Part shown: positions 18,117 through 25,891 of the stretch, piece after piece | Layout of the letters: each line of letters begins with the position of its first letter | How positions within the stretch are numbered: position 1 is the stretch's first letter | Source: Halovivax ruber XH-70 | GTDB lineage: Archaea; Halobacteriota; Halobacteria; Halobacteriales; Natrialbaceae | Direction: 5' to 3' | Assembly (NCBI RefSeq): GCF_000328525.1 | Contig: NC_019964.1 | Span: 1,674,001 to 1,738,000, forward strand | Length of the DNA: 64,000 bases | Program-made: the position numbers and the translations under genes | Notes under the pieces: model-generated | The model's input: only the letters and a program-made list of their open reading frames with translations | Databases searched by the model: none | Told to the model about the DNA's origin: nothing

Positions 18117-19010
18117 TCAGATTCGGCCGCGTCCGGAACTACCCATCGCGCCGGTGAGTCCGCTCGAACTCGCCGTCGAGTCGTCGCCGCCGAGTCCGCC
18201 GAAGTCCATGTCCTCGAAGTACTCCGGGGCGGTGTCTTCCGTCGCGTAGAGGTACAGCGCGGTCTTCGCGATGCCCGAGAGCGTCTTCCCGATCAGGAAG
18301 GCGAGCAGGATCGCCGTCCCGCCGACGACCACGGTCGCGACGAGTCCGGCCGTCCCGAGGCCACCGAGGACGAGGTACGTGGCGCCGCCGAGCAGGCCCC
18401 CACCGAGCACCAGCACGAACGAGACGACGTCGATCGCCCCCATCGCGCCGATCGACTCGCCCCAGGTCTCTTTGAAGGTGCGCGCACTCTCCGTGAACAT
18501 TTCGCGGACGGACGGGTCACGGAAGACGATCACGGGCACGATGAAGTACGTCATGAGACTCCAGGCGACGGCGAAGACGGCGGCCGCAATCTGGGCGACC
18601 AGGTTGTCCTCTCCCTCGATTCCCTTGATTATCACACCGACGGTCGCGGCGACGACCGACCACGCGAAGAGGGGCCACTTGTGCTGCCAGGCCGTCGCGA
18701 GCGCGCCGCGGATGGATGGCTCGTCACCCTGGAAGGCGGTCCGTGTCGCGGCGATCAGCGCCGCCGTGAAGAACGACGCGACGAACGTCTCGGCGAGGTA
18801 GGCGACGAACAGCGCCGCGTAGAGGGCAGGCCCCGGTTCTTGGAAGATCGGTCCCGTGGCGAAGAGGCTCCCGAAGAGTGTCAGGAAGAACGCGAGTCCC
18901 GACAGCGCACCAAGGAGCGGGAACGTGAGGAGCTTCGGGTGTGCTCGGAGCACTCGAAGGCTCCGACGGGCCATCCCGAATCCGATCTTGAGTCGAGTGA
19001 ATATTCCCAT
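18117..19010 (-). CDS. DUF6159 family membrane protein
   Basis: This 297-residue protein starts MGIFTRLKIGFGMARRSLRV, a typical beginning of DUF6159. It has about six hydrophobic segments, among them LTFPLLGALSGLAFFLTLFG, AAVFAVAWSLMTYFIVPVIV and VVGGTAILLAFLIGKTLSGI. The family motif VFRDPSVREMFTESARTFKETWG lies between helices; this quotation is abridged in meaning to residues near 165-185. The last 45 residues are a Gly/Ser-rich tail (GGLGGDDSTASSSGLTGAMG) after YLYATEDTAPEYFEDMDF. DUF6159 proteins are found in bacteria and archaea with unknown function. Length is normal. Confidence 0.88.
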   Translation of the reverse strand: MGIFTRLKIGFGMARRSLRVLRAHPKLLTFPLLGALSGLAFFLTLFGSLFATGPIFQEPGPALYAALFVAYLAETFVASFFTAALIAATRTAFQGDEPSIRGALATAWQHKWPLFAWSVVAATVGVIIKGIEGEDNLVAQIAAAVFAVAWSLMTYFIVPVIVFRDPSVREMFTESARTFKETWGESIGAMGAIDVVSFVLVLGGGLLGGATYLVLGGLGTAGLVATVVVGGTAILLAFLIGKTLSGIAKTALYLYATEDTAPEYFEDMDFGGLGGDDSTASSSGLTGAMGSSGRGRI

Positions 19011-19338
19011 ATGCAGAGATATTAGCTCAGTGGCATTTAGCTTCTTTGTTTACTAGCAGTCGAGGACCGCCGTAGCAGCCCTTGGAGACTCATCACGGGT
19101 GCCGATGCGTGGCCCGTGGCGTACTCGGCACGTGCGGCAAGGGGGAGCGGATAGGAAGGCAATCCAGGGCAGTTACCCTGGCAGACCGACGGGATGCATC
19201 GAGTAGCTGTGGGCAGAATCGACGTGGCGGCCTCGTCCAACGACCGGAAGGGGTCCCGACTCTCGACTGGGTCGGGAGGGTGGCTGCAGTGCGAGGAGGG
19301 ACGACACTCCGGAGGAATTGATCGACGTGGGTGTTCGG
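19011..19338. other. intergenic, no gene seen
   Basis: An AT-rich segment at 19016-19055 (TTAGCTTCTTTGTTTACTAG) just upstream of the DUF6159 start probably holds its promoter. No convincing frame lies in the remaining sequence. Confidence 0.5.
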
Positions 19339-19566
19339 TCACTCCGTCAGCGGCAGTGCGATCCCAAAGAGCAGCGGTGAAACGAGCCCGACGAGGATCC
19401 CGACGCCTTCAGAGGCCGTGAACAGGGTATGCTCCCAGGCCGGAAGCGAACCGACGAACGCGTTTCCCAGTATCTCACCGCCAGCGCCGAACGCGAGCAG
19501 AGACAGACCCAGCAGGAACCCGCCCTTTGCCCACCGCTCGTACTCGATATCGCCGTATCGTGGCAT
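19339..19566 (-). CDS. small two-helix membrane protein (DUF7860-like)
   Basis: The product is 75 residues from MPRYGDIEYERWAKGGFLLG; an ATG three codons earlier is possible. It has two hydrophobic segments, GGFLLGLSLLAFGAGGEILG and GVGILVGLVSPLLFGIALPL, linked by SLPAWEHTLFTASE. The RYGD-Y start and the LFGIALPLTE end match the small haloarchaeal membrane-protein family I know as DUF7860. Function is unknown. Confidence 0.8.
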   Translation of the reverse strand: MPRYGDIEYERWAKGGFLLGLSLLAFGAGGEILGNAFVGSLPAWEHTLFTASEGVGILVGLVSPLLFGIALPLTE

Positions 19567-19743
19567 GCACGTCACTGCTCACAGCAGGCCTATCGATGTT
19601 TCGATCCGACTGATTGTACGGGTACCCAGTAGTCAGTGAACGGGCTCGGTCACGCAGAGCGTGGGCGAGGTCGATTCGGAGTGTCGGCTCGACGACGACT
19701 CGGCGGTGAGCCGATTCGAAAACAGTCGACGCTGAAAGGTTGG

Positions 19744-20112
19744 TTATTCCTCGACGATCTCGGGTTTCAACGCGTTCACCTGGTCGAAGATGGTGTCTGC
19801 GTGGGCGTCGTCGACACCGTTCTCGACGAGCGCTTCGTGGAGGTACGTAGCCACACGATCGAACGCCTCGTCGGTGATTCCCATCCCTGCGTGGGCCGTG
19901 CGCATGTCGGCCCCATCGTACGAAACGGGACCACCGGCGACACTGCTGACGAACTGGACCTGATGGGCGTACAGGGCACCGCGGTCCGACTCTTCGAAGT
20001 AGGGTTCGAGGAGCGGGTCGTCGAACACACGGTCGTAGAAGTCAGAGACGACCGCCTCGACGGCCTCTCGTCCGCCAATTCGACGATAGACTGATTCGGA
20101 TGTTGCCATCAA
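19744..20112 (-). CDS. group I-type truncated haemoglobin
   Basis: This 122-residue protein has the truncated globin pattern. YRRIGGREAVEAVVSDFYDRV forms the first helices, followed by FDDPLLEPYFEESDRGALYAHQ, then FVSSVAGGPVSYDGADMRTA and HAGMGITDEAFDRV, whose His is the expected proximal haem ligand. Truncated globins bind O2, NO or CO, and are tied to NO detoxification or redox chemistry. On the minus strand TTTTATAC (about 20130-20138) lies some 25 bases before the ATG pair, consistent with leaderless transcription from 20112 or 20109. It stands alone. Confidence 0.92.
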   Translation of the reverse strand: MMATSESVYRRIGGREAVEAVVSDFYDRVFDDPLLEPYFEESDRGALYAHQVQFVSSVAGGPVSYDGADMRTAHAGMGITDEAFDRVATYLHEALVENGVDDAHADTIFDQVNALKPEIVEE

Positions 20113-20137
20113 CTAACCGTTCGTATCCGAGTATAAA

Positions 20138-20359
20138 ATGAAATCGATAAAACACGTTCGGGGAAAGAATTTTGGTCACCGAATTTTGGATCACGGATCG
20201 GTCGACCGGAACGTCAGCGCAGTGAGTCGCAATCTCGACGTCCTGTTCGAAGCGGATCTGATCGAGTACGAACGCGACGGCCGATCGAAGCGCCCGCAGC
20301 TCGCCCACCAGACCGTCCTGATCGAACCGCTGGTGTTCGACGGCGAGGTGCAAGGATAG
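20138..20359 (+). pseudogene. remnant of an HVO_A0114-type winged-helix regulator
   Basis: A 73-codon frame whose residues 20-72 (SVDRNVSAVSRNLDVLFEAD, then LIEYERDGRSKRPQL) match the second half of haloarchaeal HVO_A0114-type putative DNA-binding proteins: recognition helix, the wing, and the Arg-Ser-Lys-Arg-Pro turn. The first helix-turn-helix half, normally another 50-60 residues, is missing. The segment upstream is AT-rich and is shared with the globin promoter region. This looks like a 5'-truncated gene left by a deletion or insertion at the edge of the accessory patch. Expression is doubtful. Confidence 0.6.
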
Positions 20360-20453
20360 TTCTCTAATAGTGGCCATTGGTAGAACCGTTCACAGGACGC
20401 GGGTTCGGCCGCACAGTACTCGAGCGAGGGGGACGAGCACCTCGCCCACCCCA

Positions 20454-20472
20454 CTTCATATATTGTATGAAG
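20454..20472. promoter_or_regulatory. palindrome overlapping the promoter of the RHH/UPF0175 gene
   Basis: CTTCATA and TATGAAG form a perfect 7-bp inverted repeat with a 5-base spacer. The centre contains the only TATA-like element (CATATATTG) upstream of the ATG at 20493. A palindrome on the TATA box of a gene for a ribbon-helix-helix protein is the usual design of antitoxin autoregulation. Confidence 0.6.
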
Positions 20473-20492
20473 CGCTAGTGGATAGCGAAGCG

Positions 20493-20819
20493 ATGTCCCG
20501 AACCACTGCCACGATCCCCGACGACCTCACCGACCTCATGGAGGGAGCCATCAGTGCCGGGGTCTTCGAGAACAAGAGCGACGCGATTCGACACGTGCTC
20601 CGGGAGTACTTCCAGGAGAATCAGGAGACTCGAATCGCCTCTGCAGTGTCGTTATACGACGATGGGGACGTGACCCTCAGGATGGCCGCACGACTCGCGG
20701 GCGTGAATCGATTCGAAATGCGCGACCTGCTGCTCGATGAGAACGTGGAGCTTCGGATCGGACCGGCGGACATGGCCGCCGCGCGGGAGGAAATCGACAC
20801 CGCGCGAAACCTCGAGTGA
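20493..20819 (+). CDS. ribbon-helix-helix / UPF0175 antitoxin-like protein
   Basis: The product is 108 residues from MSRTTATIPDDLTDLMEGAI. The N-terminal 45 residues are a CopG/RHH DNA-binding fold (strand TTATIP, then GVFENKSDAIRHVLREYF). Residues 55-100 match UPF0175 (LYDDGDVTLRMAARLAGVNR, FEMRDLLLDENVEL). In archaea UPF0175 proteins are usually antitoxins for PIN-like DUF3368 toxins. Such a toxin would be expected immediately downstream, but no PIN frame follows in the 170 bases before the convergent neighbour, so this is a solitary antitoxin or a free-standing regulator. It is probably autoregulated through the palindrome 20 bases upstream. Confidence 0.85.
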   Translation: MSRTTATIPDDLTDLMEGAISAGVFENKSDAIRHVLREYFQENQETRIASAVSLYDDGDVTLRMAARLAGVNRFEMRDLLLDENVELRIGPADMAAAREEIDTARNLE

Positions 20820-20989
20820 TAGAGCCACCAGCGCCGGGATCGGGGCTCCGTCGGGTACGTCCTAGGCACGGATCTCGGTTTTGGCCAGCCACTAACCGCC
20901 GTTCTCGCCGCCTGCTATCACGTGCAAAGCGGTACGCTTCCAAATCACGATAGTCCTGCAGCATCGGTTCAATTGCAAAATTGCCGTCC

Positions 20990-21898
20990 TCACAGGAAGC
21001 CAGCGTTCTGGTCCCACGGGCTGTCGTGCTCGCTGGCCAGGAAATGGCGGTCGTACATCGGCATCAATTGCTGTTTGATCATCGCGTCGTGCGTGCCGAG
21101 TCCCGGCGTCTGGAACACTTTCGGTGGATGCAGCCCCATGTCGAGGAATCGATCCCGAATCTGGTTGCCGAGGTGTGAAGCGAGTAGTTGTGCAAACGAG
21201 TCGAATGCGTCCGGATCGATCGCCAGCATCTCGATCCGAGCGTCGGGCTCTCGATCCAGTGGCTGGTCGGCCCACCGTTCCTCCCGCGATCGTCCGTCGC
21301 TATAGAGATAGTGAACGTCGGAGACGGCTTCGATCTCGTACGCTGGCAGTGAGTCTCGGGGATCGGGACCGTCGCCGAGTATCTCGCCGAGCGTCTGCCG
21401 CGGCGACTCGACGTACTCGCAGAACTGTTCGAGTAGTGGTGGTTCGGCCTCGGTTGGATCCGGTGTGACCCAGATATCCTGGCGATAGACGTAGAGCTCC
21501 GACGGATCGACGTCCTCGAACGGCAGGTGGTCGTAGGACCCGTTCTGGTAGCGGAGCAGTTCGGCTTCCAGATCGCCAAAGAAGTGCTCGACCTCGACAG
21601 CCGTCATATCGAGAATTGCCATGATCGCCGCGACGATCCGGTCAGGATTGGCGAAGGGCGTCACCGTATCGTAACCGCGCTCGCGGTAAACGTGCCACTC
21701 GGAGAGGCGACGGGCCTGGTTTCCGTGCTCAGTTTCCTCATTGGTTCGTTTGGAGGGATCATCCGCGTAGCCATCTTGTTCGTGGGCGTATATCACGCCA
21801 CTATCTTTGTGCATCTCAATTTGATGCACAACTCCTTTGCTGTCTGTAACCTCCGTTCCGATATCGTCCGAATCTTCTCCGATTATATTCACTTCCAT
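20990..21898 (-). CDS. uncharacterised protein, operon partner of the DUF4157 protein
   Basis: This 302-residue acidic protein has no signal peptide, membrane helix or motif I recognise. The N-terminal 35 residues (GTEVTDSKGVVHQIEMHKDS) look like a small beta domain. The middle has PDRIVAAIMAILDMTAVEVE and the end is rich in aromatic and acidic residues (MYDRHFLASEHDSPWDQNAG). Its ATG is three bases after the stop of the DUF4157 gene, so the two are almost certainly co-translated. By position it could be an immunity protein, chaperone or adaptor for its neighbour, but nothing in the sequence proves this. Confidence 0.75.
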   Translation of the reverse strand: MEVNIIGEDSDDIGTEVTDSKGVVHQIEMHKDSGVIYAHEQDGYADDPSKRTNEETEHGNQARRLSEWHVYRERGYDTVTPFANPDRIVAAIMAILDMTAVEVEHFFGDLEAELLRYQNGSYDHLPFEDVDPSELYVYRQDIWVTPDPTEAEPPLLEQFCEYVESPRQTLGEILGDGPDPRDSLPAYEIEAVSDVHYLYSDGRSREERWADQPLDREPDARIEMLAIDPDAFDSFAQLLASHLGNQIRDRFLDMGLHPPKVFQTPGLGTHDAMIKQQLMPMYDRHFLASEHDSPWDQNAGFL

Positions 21899-21901
21899 AT
21901 T

Positions 21902-23302
21902 CTAGAATTTGGTATTCTCGCCAGGAGTCCAGGTGTGCACAGCCTCTTCCATCAGTTCCTCCCGAAGTTCGATCGCGCGTTCGACGATGTCGCCGTCGAT
22001 GGTTCCCCAGTTCTCCTTTACCACCTTGTACCCCATCGAACCGAACGCACCGAAGACCGAGTCGAGCCGTTTGAGAATACCGAACGCGGTCTTCTCCGCG
22101 AGGTTCCCGACGAGCCCGTGTTCGACGCCCACGTCGAGCTTTTCGCGTTGTTTCTCAGTCAGTGCTACCTGCTCCAGTTCGGAAGCCAGTTCGTCTTCGA
22201 TCTCCTGCTTTCGCTGGTGCAGTTCCGACTTGGACGGCAAATCCTTCGCCAGAATTGCCTTGGCCGTCCGGTGGTGGAAGTGCCCCTCGGTTACGTCTTT
22301 GGGGCCCTCGATTCGGCCATCGCTCGTCAACTCGGCGTCCGTCGCAGCCACTTCGTTCTCGATCAACTTCTGTAACGCGCGATCGTTTTGTCGCTCCTCC
22401 ACCTCGTTCGTCTGCGCATTGAAGCGTTCGATCGCACTCCGGACGTGCTCGATTCGGTCCGCGTTCTGCTCGCGCTGGAAGGCCCCAATCTCGCTCCCCT
22501 CGTTTTCGAGTTCGAACACCGCCAGCGCGCTGAACATCTGGTCTTTGGGGACGCGCTGGACGTGGACCTCCGTCTGTCCCAGCCGCTGTATACCTAGTTC
22601 ACCGCCCTCCATGACCCGCTGAGCGGTTGCCTCGGCCTCGCGTTCGAGCTGTGGGTCGGGATCGATCTCCAGCTCGACGCCCTCCTGGGGCATCATCGAG
22701 AGGGCACCGTCGGTTTGCTGGCGAACGTGGGCTAATTCGTGGGCGAGCAGGTGTTGGCCTTCGGAGCTTTCCGGATCGTACTCACCCGAATTGAACGCGA
22801 TGTGGTTGCCGACGGTAAAGGCCCGTGCGCTGATGTCCTTGCAGGCGTTCGCCGCCTTCGGGCCGGTGTGAATCCGCACGTCGCCGAACGAATCACCCAG
22901 GAGGTCTTCGACGGCACGCTGGGTCGATGCATCGAGAGATCGCCCCGACGAAGAGATGACCTCGCGGACGCTCTCGGGAACACCAGCGTCACCCCCGGCC
23001 CCTGCTTCCTCGTGGACGTCCCAGTTGCGCTTTAACGACGCCAGATTACGCCGGTTGTTGTCGTCGGGGATCTCGTCGGGCCTGTTCTCGAACCGCGCAC
23101 GGACTTCCTCAGCGCGGGCTATCGCCGCCGAGCCGAGCGTCGCCGGTTCGTCCATCGCCGGCTGGGGAGCGCCTGGGACAGAAACACCAGCGAGCAGTGG
23201 CGACTGCCGCCGCTCGTTTGCTGTCCGCTCGGCGCGATCCGACGACCGGTCTTTTTTCGACGAGCGCTTCGACCGCCGCCGTCGTCGCTTGTGCTTACCC
23301 AT
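21902..23302 (-). CDS. DUF4157 (eCIS core domain) protein with HExxH motif
   Basis: The protein has 466 residues. A very basic head (KHKRRRRRSKRSSKKDR) is followed by a disordered linker. The DUF4157 domain lies at about 110-200, with LDASTQRAVEDLLGDSFGDV, then VRIHTGPKAANA, then the zincin-like motif HELAH (188-192). A long, mostly helical charged C-terminal part of about 260 residues has no family I recognise. In bacteria and some archaea DUF4157 marks cargo or toxin proteins of extracellular contractile injection systems, where it lies upstream of varied effector domains. No sheath, tube, baseplate or AAA gene of such a system is in this window. It is the first gene of a two-gene operon with its own AT-rich promoter. 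Confidence 0.85.
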   Translation of the reverse strand: MGKHKRRRRRSKRSSKKDRSSDRAERTANERRQSPLLAGVSVPGAPQPAMDEPATLGSAAIARAEEVRARFENRPDEIPDDNNRRNLASLKRNWDVHEEAGAGGDAGVPESVREVISSSGRSLDASTQRAVEDLLGDSFGDVRIHTGPKAANACKDISARAFTVGNHIAFNSGEYDPESSEGQHLLAHELAHVRQQTDGALSMMPQEGVELEIDPDPQLEREAEATAQRVMEGGELGIQRLGQTEVHVQRVPKDQMFSALAVFELENEGSEIGAFQREQNADRIEHVRSAIERFNAQTNEVEERQNDRALQKLIENEVAATDAELTSDGRIEGPKDVTEGHFHHRTAKAILAKDLPSKSELHQRKQEIEDELASELEQVALTEKQREKLDVGVEHGLVGNLAEKTAFGILKRLDSVFGAFGSMGYKVVKENWGTIDGDIVERAIELREELMEEAVHTWTPGENTKF

Positions 23303-23357
23303 CGAGGCCCTCCACGGGACTGAGGGGCTGGGGTTGTCGTTGACGCCGTACGCACAT

Positions 23358-23396
23358 TGAGTATAATTTTAATTGTCGATATAATAATTCTTTCCA
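23358..23396 (-). promoter_or_regulatory. AT-rich promoter region of the DUF4157 operon
   Basis: A strongly AT-rich segment (GAGTATAATTTTAATTGTCG, then ATATAATAATTC) lies 55-95 bases upstream of the DUF4157 start and contains several TATA-like boxes on the minus strand. It contrasts with the GC-rich surroundings. It might also serve the small membrane-protein gene on the other strand. Confidence 0.55.
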
Positions 23397-23509
23397 TCAC
23401 TAGTGTGCTGTATCGAGCGGTTCGACGACGGAGTCGCCCGTTTCCGACGAGCACCCACATCCGCCGAAAATCGATCAGGTTTACAGCACTGTCTGTCCAC
23501 CACCCAAAC

Positions 23510-23812
23510 ATGACGCAGTCCCCGGACACCTCTTCACCGGCGCCGTCGGTGACCCGCGCCACGCTCCAGAGTTACCTGATCGCTCTCGTCGGCGTCATCT
23601 TCGTCGTGGGGAACGCGGGAGCGGCCTTCGAGGACGGCTACCTCTCGTCCAGTACCGCCGGTATCGTCCTCGGCCTGCTCGCGACCGGGGCCGCCGTCGT
23701 CACCGCGCTCCAGCCCGAGCGAATTCATCGGGGCGAAGAGCCCGCGCCGACCCACCAGTACGTCCTGGCCGCCATCGCGACGGCCGCGACGATCGCCGTA
23801 CTCCTCTCGTAA
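23510..23812 (+). CDS. small three-helix membrane protein
   Basis: The product is 100 residues from MTQSPDTSSPAPSVTRATLQ. Three hydrophobic segments are visible: SYLIALVGVIFVVGNAGAAF, STAGIVLGLLATGAAVVTAL and YVLAAIATAATIAVLLS at the very end. It is a conserved-looking haloarchaeal membrane protein with no recognised family. It reads toward the SDR gene 65 bases downstream, and the two may share a transcript. Confidence 0.7.
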   Translation: MTQSPDTSSPAPSVTRATLQSYLIALVGVIFVVGNAGAAFEDGYLSSSTAGIVLGLLATGAAVVTALQPERIHRGEEPAPTHQYVLAAIATAATIAVLLS

Positions 23813-23877
23813 CTTCTCGCGCGAAATCACCCAATCGCTCCCGAAGACGTAACTCCCATCCAGCACAACGGCCCCTC

Positions 23878-24852
23878 ATGTCCGACGCCGACGCAACTGG
23901 GAACCCACCGACGGTCCTGATCACGGGGGCGACGGCTGGCATCGGCGCCAACGCCGCGAAACGCCTCGCCGCTCGCGGCTGGGACGTCCTCGTCAACGGC
24001 CGCAATCGCGAGCGCGGCGAAGCCCTCGTAGACGAGATTCGAGTTGCGGGAAACCAGGCCACCTTTTTCCGCGCCGACTTCGCCGATCCCGAAGGCGTCC
24101 ACACACTGGCCGACGCAGTCCGTGACCACACCGACACGCTCGACACACTCGTGCTCAACGCGGCGCTCAGCAGTTCGGAGTGTGCCGAGGGCTGGGACGG
24201 CGTCGAACTCACCTTCGCGGTCAACCAGCTCGCCCCCTACCTCCTCGCACACGAACTGCTCGATCGCGTCCAGGCTGCGCCAGCCGGCCGGATCGTCATC
24301 ACTTCCTCGGCGATCCACACCCGGGGAGAGCTCCCGATCGACCCCTCCGCGTCGACCGGCGAATCGGAGCCCACTGAATCGTCGACCACCGAAAAGTCCC
24401 CCACCGAGACGGCGACCGCCGACTCGACGCCAGCGCTCGACACGGCCCAACTCGCCTGCACCGACGACTACGATGCCTTCGGTGCGTACGCTCGCTCCAA
24501 ACTCGCGAATCTCTGTTTCGCGGCCGAACTCGACGAGCGCCTCCCCGACGTGCCCGTCACCGCCTTCCACCCCGGGTTCGTCCCCGGAAGCGGCCTCTAC
24601 CGCGACGTCGGCCTCCCGCTTCGGGCGTTCATCCGGCTCACGGACCTGCTCCCGTTCGTCGGCACCAGCGTCGCGGATGGCGCGGACCCGATCGTCCACC
24701 TGGTCGACGACGAAATCGACGTCGACGCCGGGATCTACTACGATAACACCGAGCCGAAAGACCCGGATCCGCGGGTCCACGACCGCACGCACCGACGCGC
24801 CCTCTGGAACACCTGCGCAGACCTCACCGAAATCGACCCAGACTGGACGTGA
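23878..24852 (+). CDS. short-chain dehydrogenase/reductase (SDR)
   Basis: This 324-residue protein has the classical/extended SDR pattern. VLITGATAGIGANAAKRLAA is the glycine-rich NAD(P) motif near residue 18, NAALSS the NAG-like motif, and IVITSSAIHT carries the catalytic Ser. Tyr204 and Lys208 in YARSKLAN complete the triad. The best relatives are retinol dehydrogenase/WW-domain oxidoreductase-like SDRs. Between the Ser and the Tyr sits a roughly 45-residue Ser/Thr/Glu-rich insertion (STGESEPTESSTTEKSPTET and on), absent from typical members and probably a surface loop. The substrate is unknown. Confidence 0.9.
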   Translation: MSDADATGNPPTVLITGATAGIGANAAKRLAARGWDVLVNGRNRERGEALVDEIRVAGNQATFFRADFADPEGVHTLADAVRDHTDTLDTLVLNAALSSSECAEGWDGVELTFAVNQLAPYLLAHELLDRVQAAPAGRIVITSSAIHTRGELPIDPSASTGESEPTESSTTEKSPTETATADSTPALDTAQLACTDDYDAFGAYARSKLANLCFAAELDERLPDVPVTAFHPGFVPGSGLYRDVGLPLRAFIRLTDLLPFVGTSVADGADPIVHLVDDEIDVDAGIYYDNTEPKDPDPRVHDRTHRRALWNTCADLTEIDPDWT

Positions 24853-24942
24853 CGGCCACTAGCGCGTCACATCGATCCCGCCGACCGCATCCCCGGCGAC
24901 GCATCAGTACGTTCATACCGTCGGCGCGAGCGGACTCTCCGT

Positions 24943-25719
24943 ATGACCGACCGGTTCGCTCTCGATATCGAGACGGTGAGTCCGACACTCGGCGCCTACG
25001 AAAAGCCGCCCGATTTCCGCGATTCGTCGTACTTCGAGTTGCTCGCCATCTGTCTCGCGTTCGAACCCGCCGATGGCGATCGGGAAGAGACGGTCCTCTT
25101 TCGCGATGGGACCGATCCAACCTCCGAACTCACCCTCGTCGAGCGAACCTGTGACTGGATCGAAGCCCGGGCAGACGACGCCACCAACCCTGCACCCTGC
25201 CTGACCTACGGCGGCGAAGGATTCGACCTGCCACACCTCCGCGGACGCGTCGCGGCCGCCAACGAGACCATCGACGACCGGACCGCCGAGTACGCTGCGA
25301 CGGCCGATCGACTCGGCCGACTCTTCGACACGCTCCTCACCCACGTCGATTTGCAGCCGGCCGTCTGGGACGCCTTTGGCGAGTACACCACTCTCGAAGA
25401 GGCCTGCGAGTGCGTCGACATCGAGATCGAGGGGACCGACTGGGCGGCCTTCGAACACGGGATCGATCTCGACGCAGATCGACCGACGGCCATTCATGGC
25501 GTCGAACACCTCACCAATCGAGACGTGCCGGTCCTGGGCGAACGCTACCTGGAACTGGCCGCCGTCGGCGCGACGGAGACGGTCACCTGTCGCGCCCTCC
25601 GAGCGGCACTCGACGAATACGGTCGCGAAGACATCACCCACCTGTTCGACCTGGCCGACGCCCGGCCGTACGGTGATGACGGCGAGACTACCGCGCGAGA
25701 GCACCCGAATTCGCAGTGA
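24943..25719 (+). CDS. RNase H-fold 3'-5' exonuclease-like protein
   Basis: The protein has 258 residues. It opens with the exonuclease I motif FALDIETVSP, whose Asp and Glu would bind metal. A second motif region TYGGEGFDLPHLRGR (about residue 87-101) is followed by the helix pattern of DEDD nucleases and a late acidic segment DITHLFDLADARPYG. This is like the predicted PolB-related 3'-5' exonucleases widespread in haloarchaea. The role is likely DNA or RNA processing. The ATG has no neighbour closer than 90 bases. Confidence 0.75.
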   Translation: MTDRFALDIETVSPTLGAYEKPPDFRDSSYFELLAICLAFEPADGDREETVLFRDGTDPTSELTLVERTCDWIEARADDATNPAPCLTYGGEGFDLPHLRGRVAAANETIDDRTAEYAATADRLGRLFDTLLTHVDLQPAVWDAFGEYTTLEEACECVDIEIEGTDWAAFEHGIDLDADRPTAIHGVEHLTNRDVPVLGERYLELAAVGATETVTCRALRAALDEYGREDITHLFDLADARPYGDDGETTAREHPNSQ

Positions 25720-25891
25720 CGGGGCCGGCGACTGTGTTGACCGACAGCAGCGGATATGCGGCGTCCCCCGAACCTGAATTGGACCGTGACGAATCACCGG
25801 CGACGACTGAACCGTGGTGTCCGCCACCGCAGGACGGGAAACGCTGCCGTCCAACAATCGTGATCGGTGGGTACCAGCGACTGGCCCCGAC

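Noticed and set aside
20820-20989. PIN-type toxin expected after the UPF0175 antitoxin
   Set aside because: No frame with the conserved acidic PIN residues could be found in the space before the next convergent gene.
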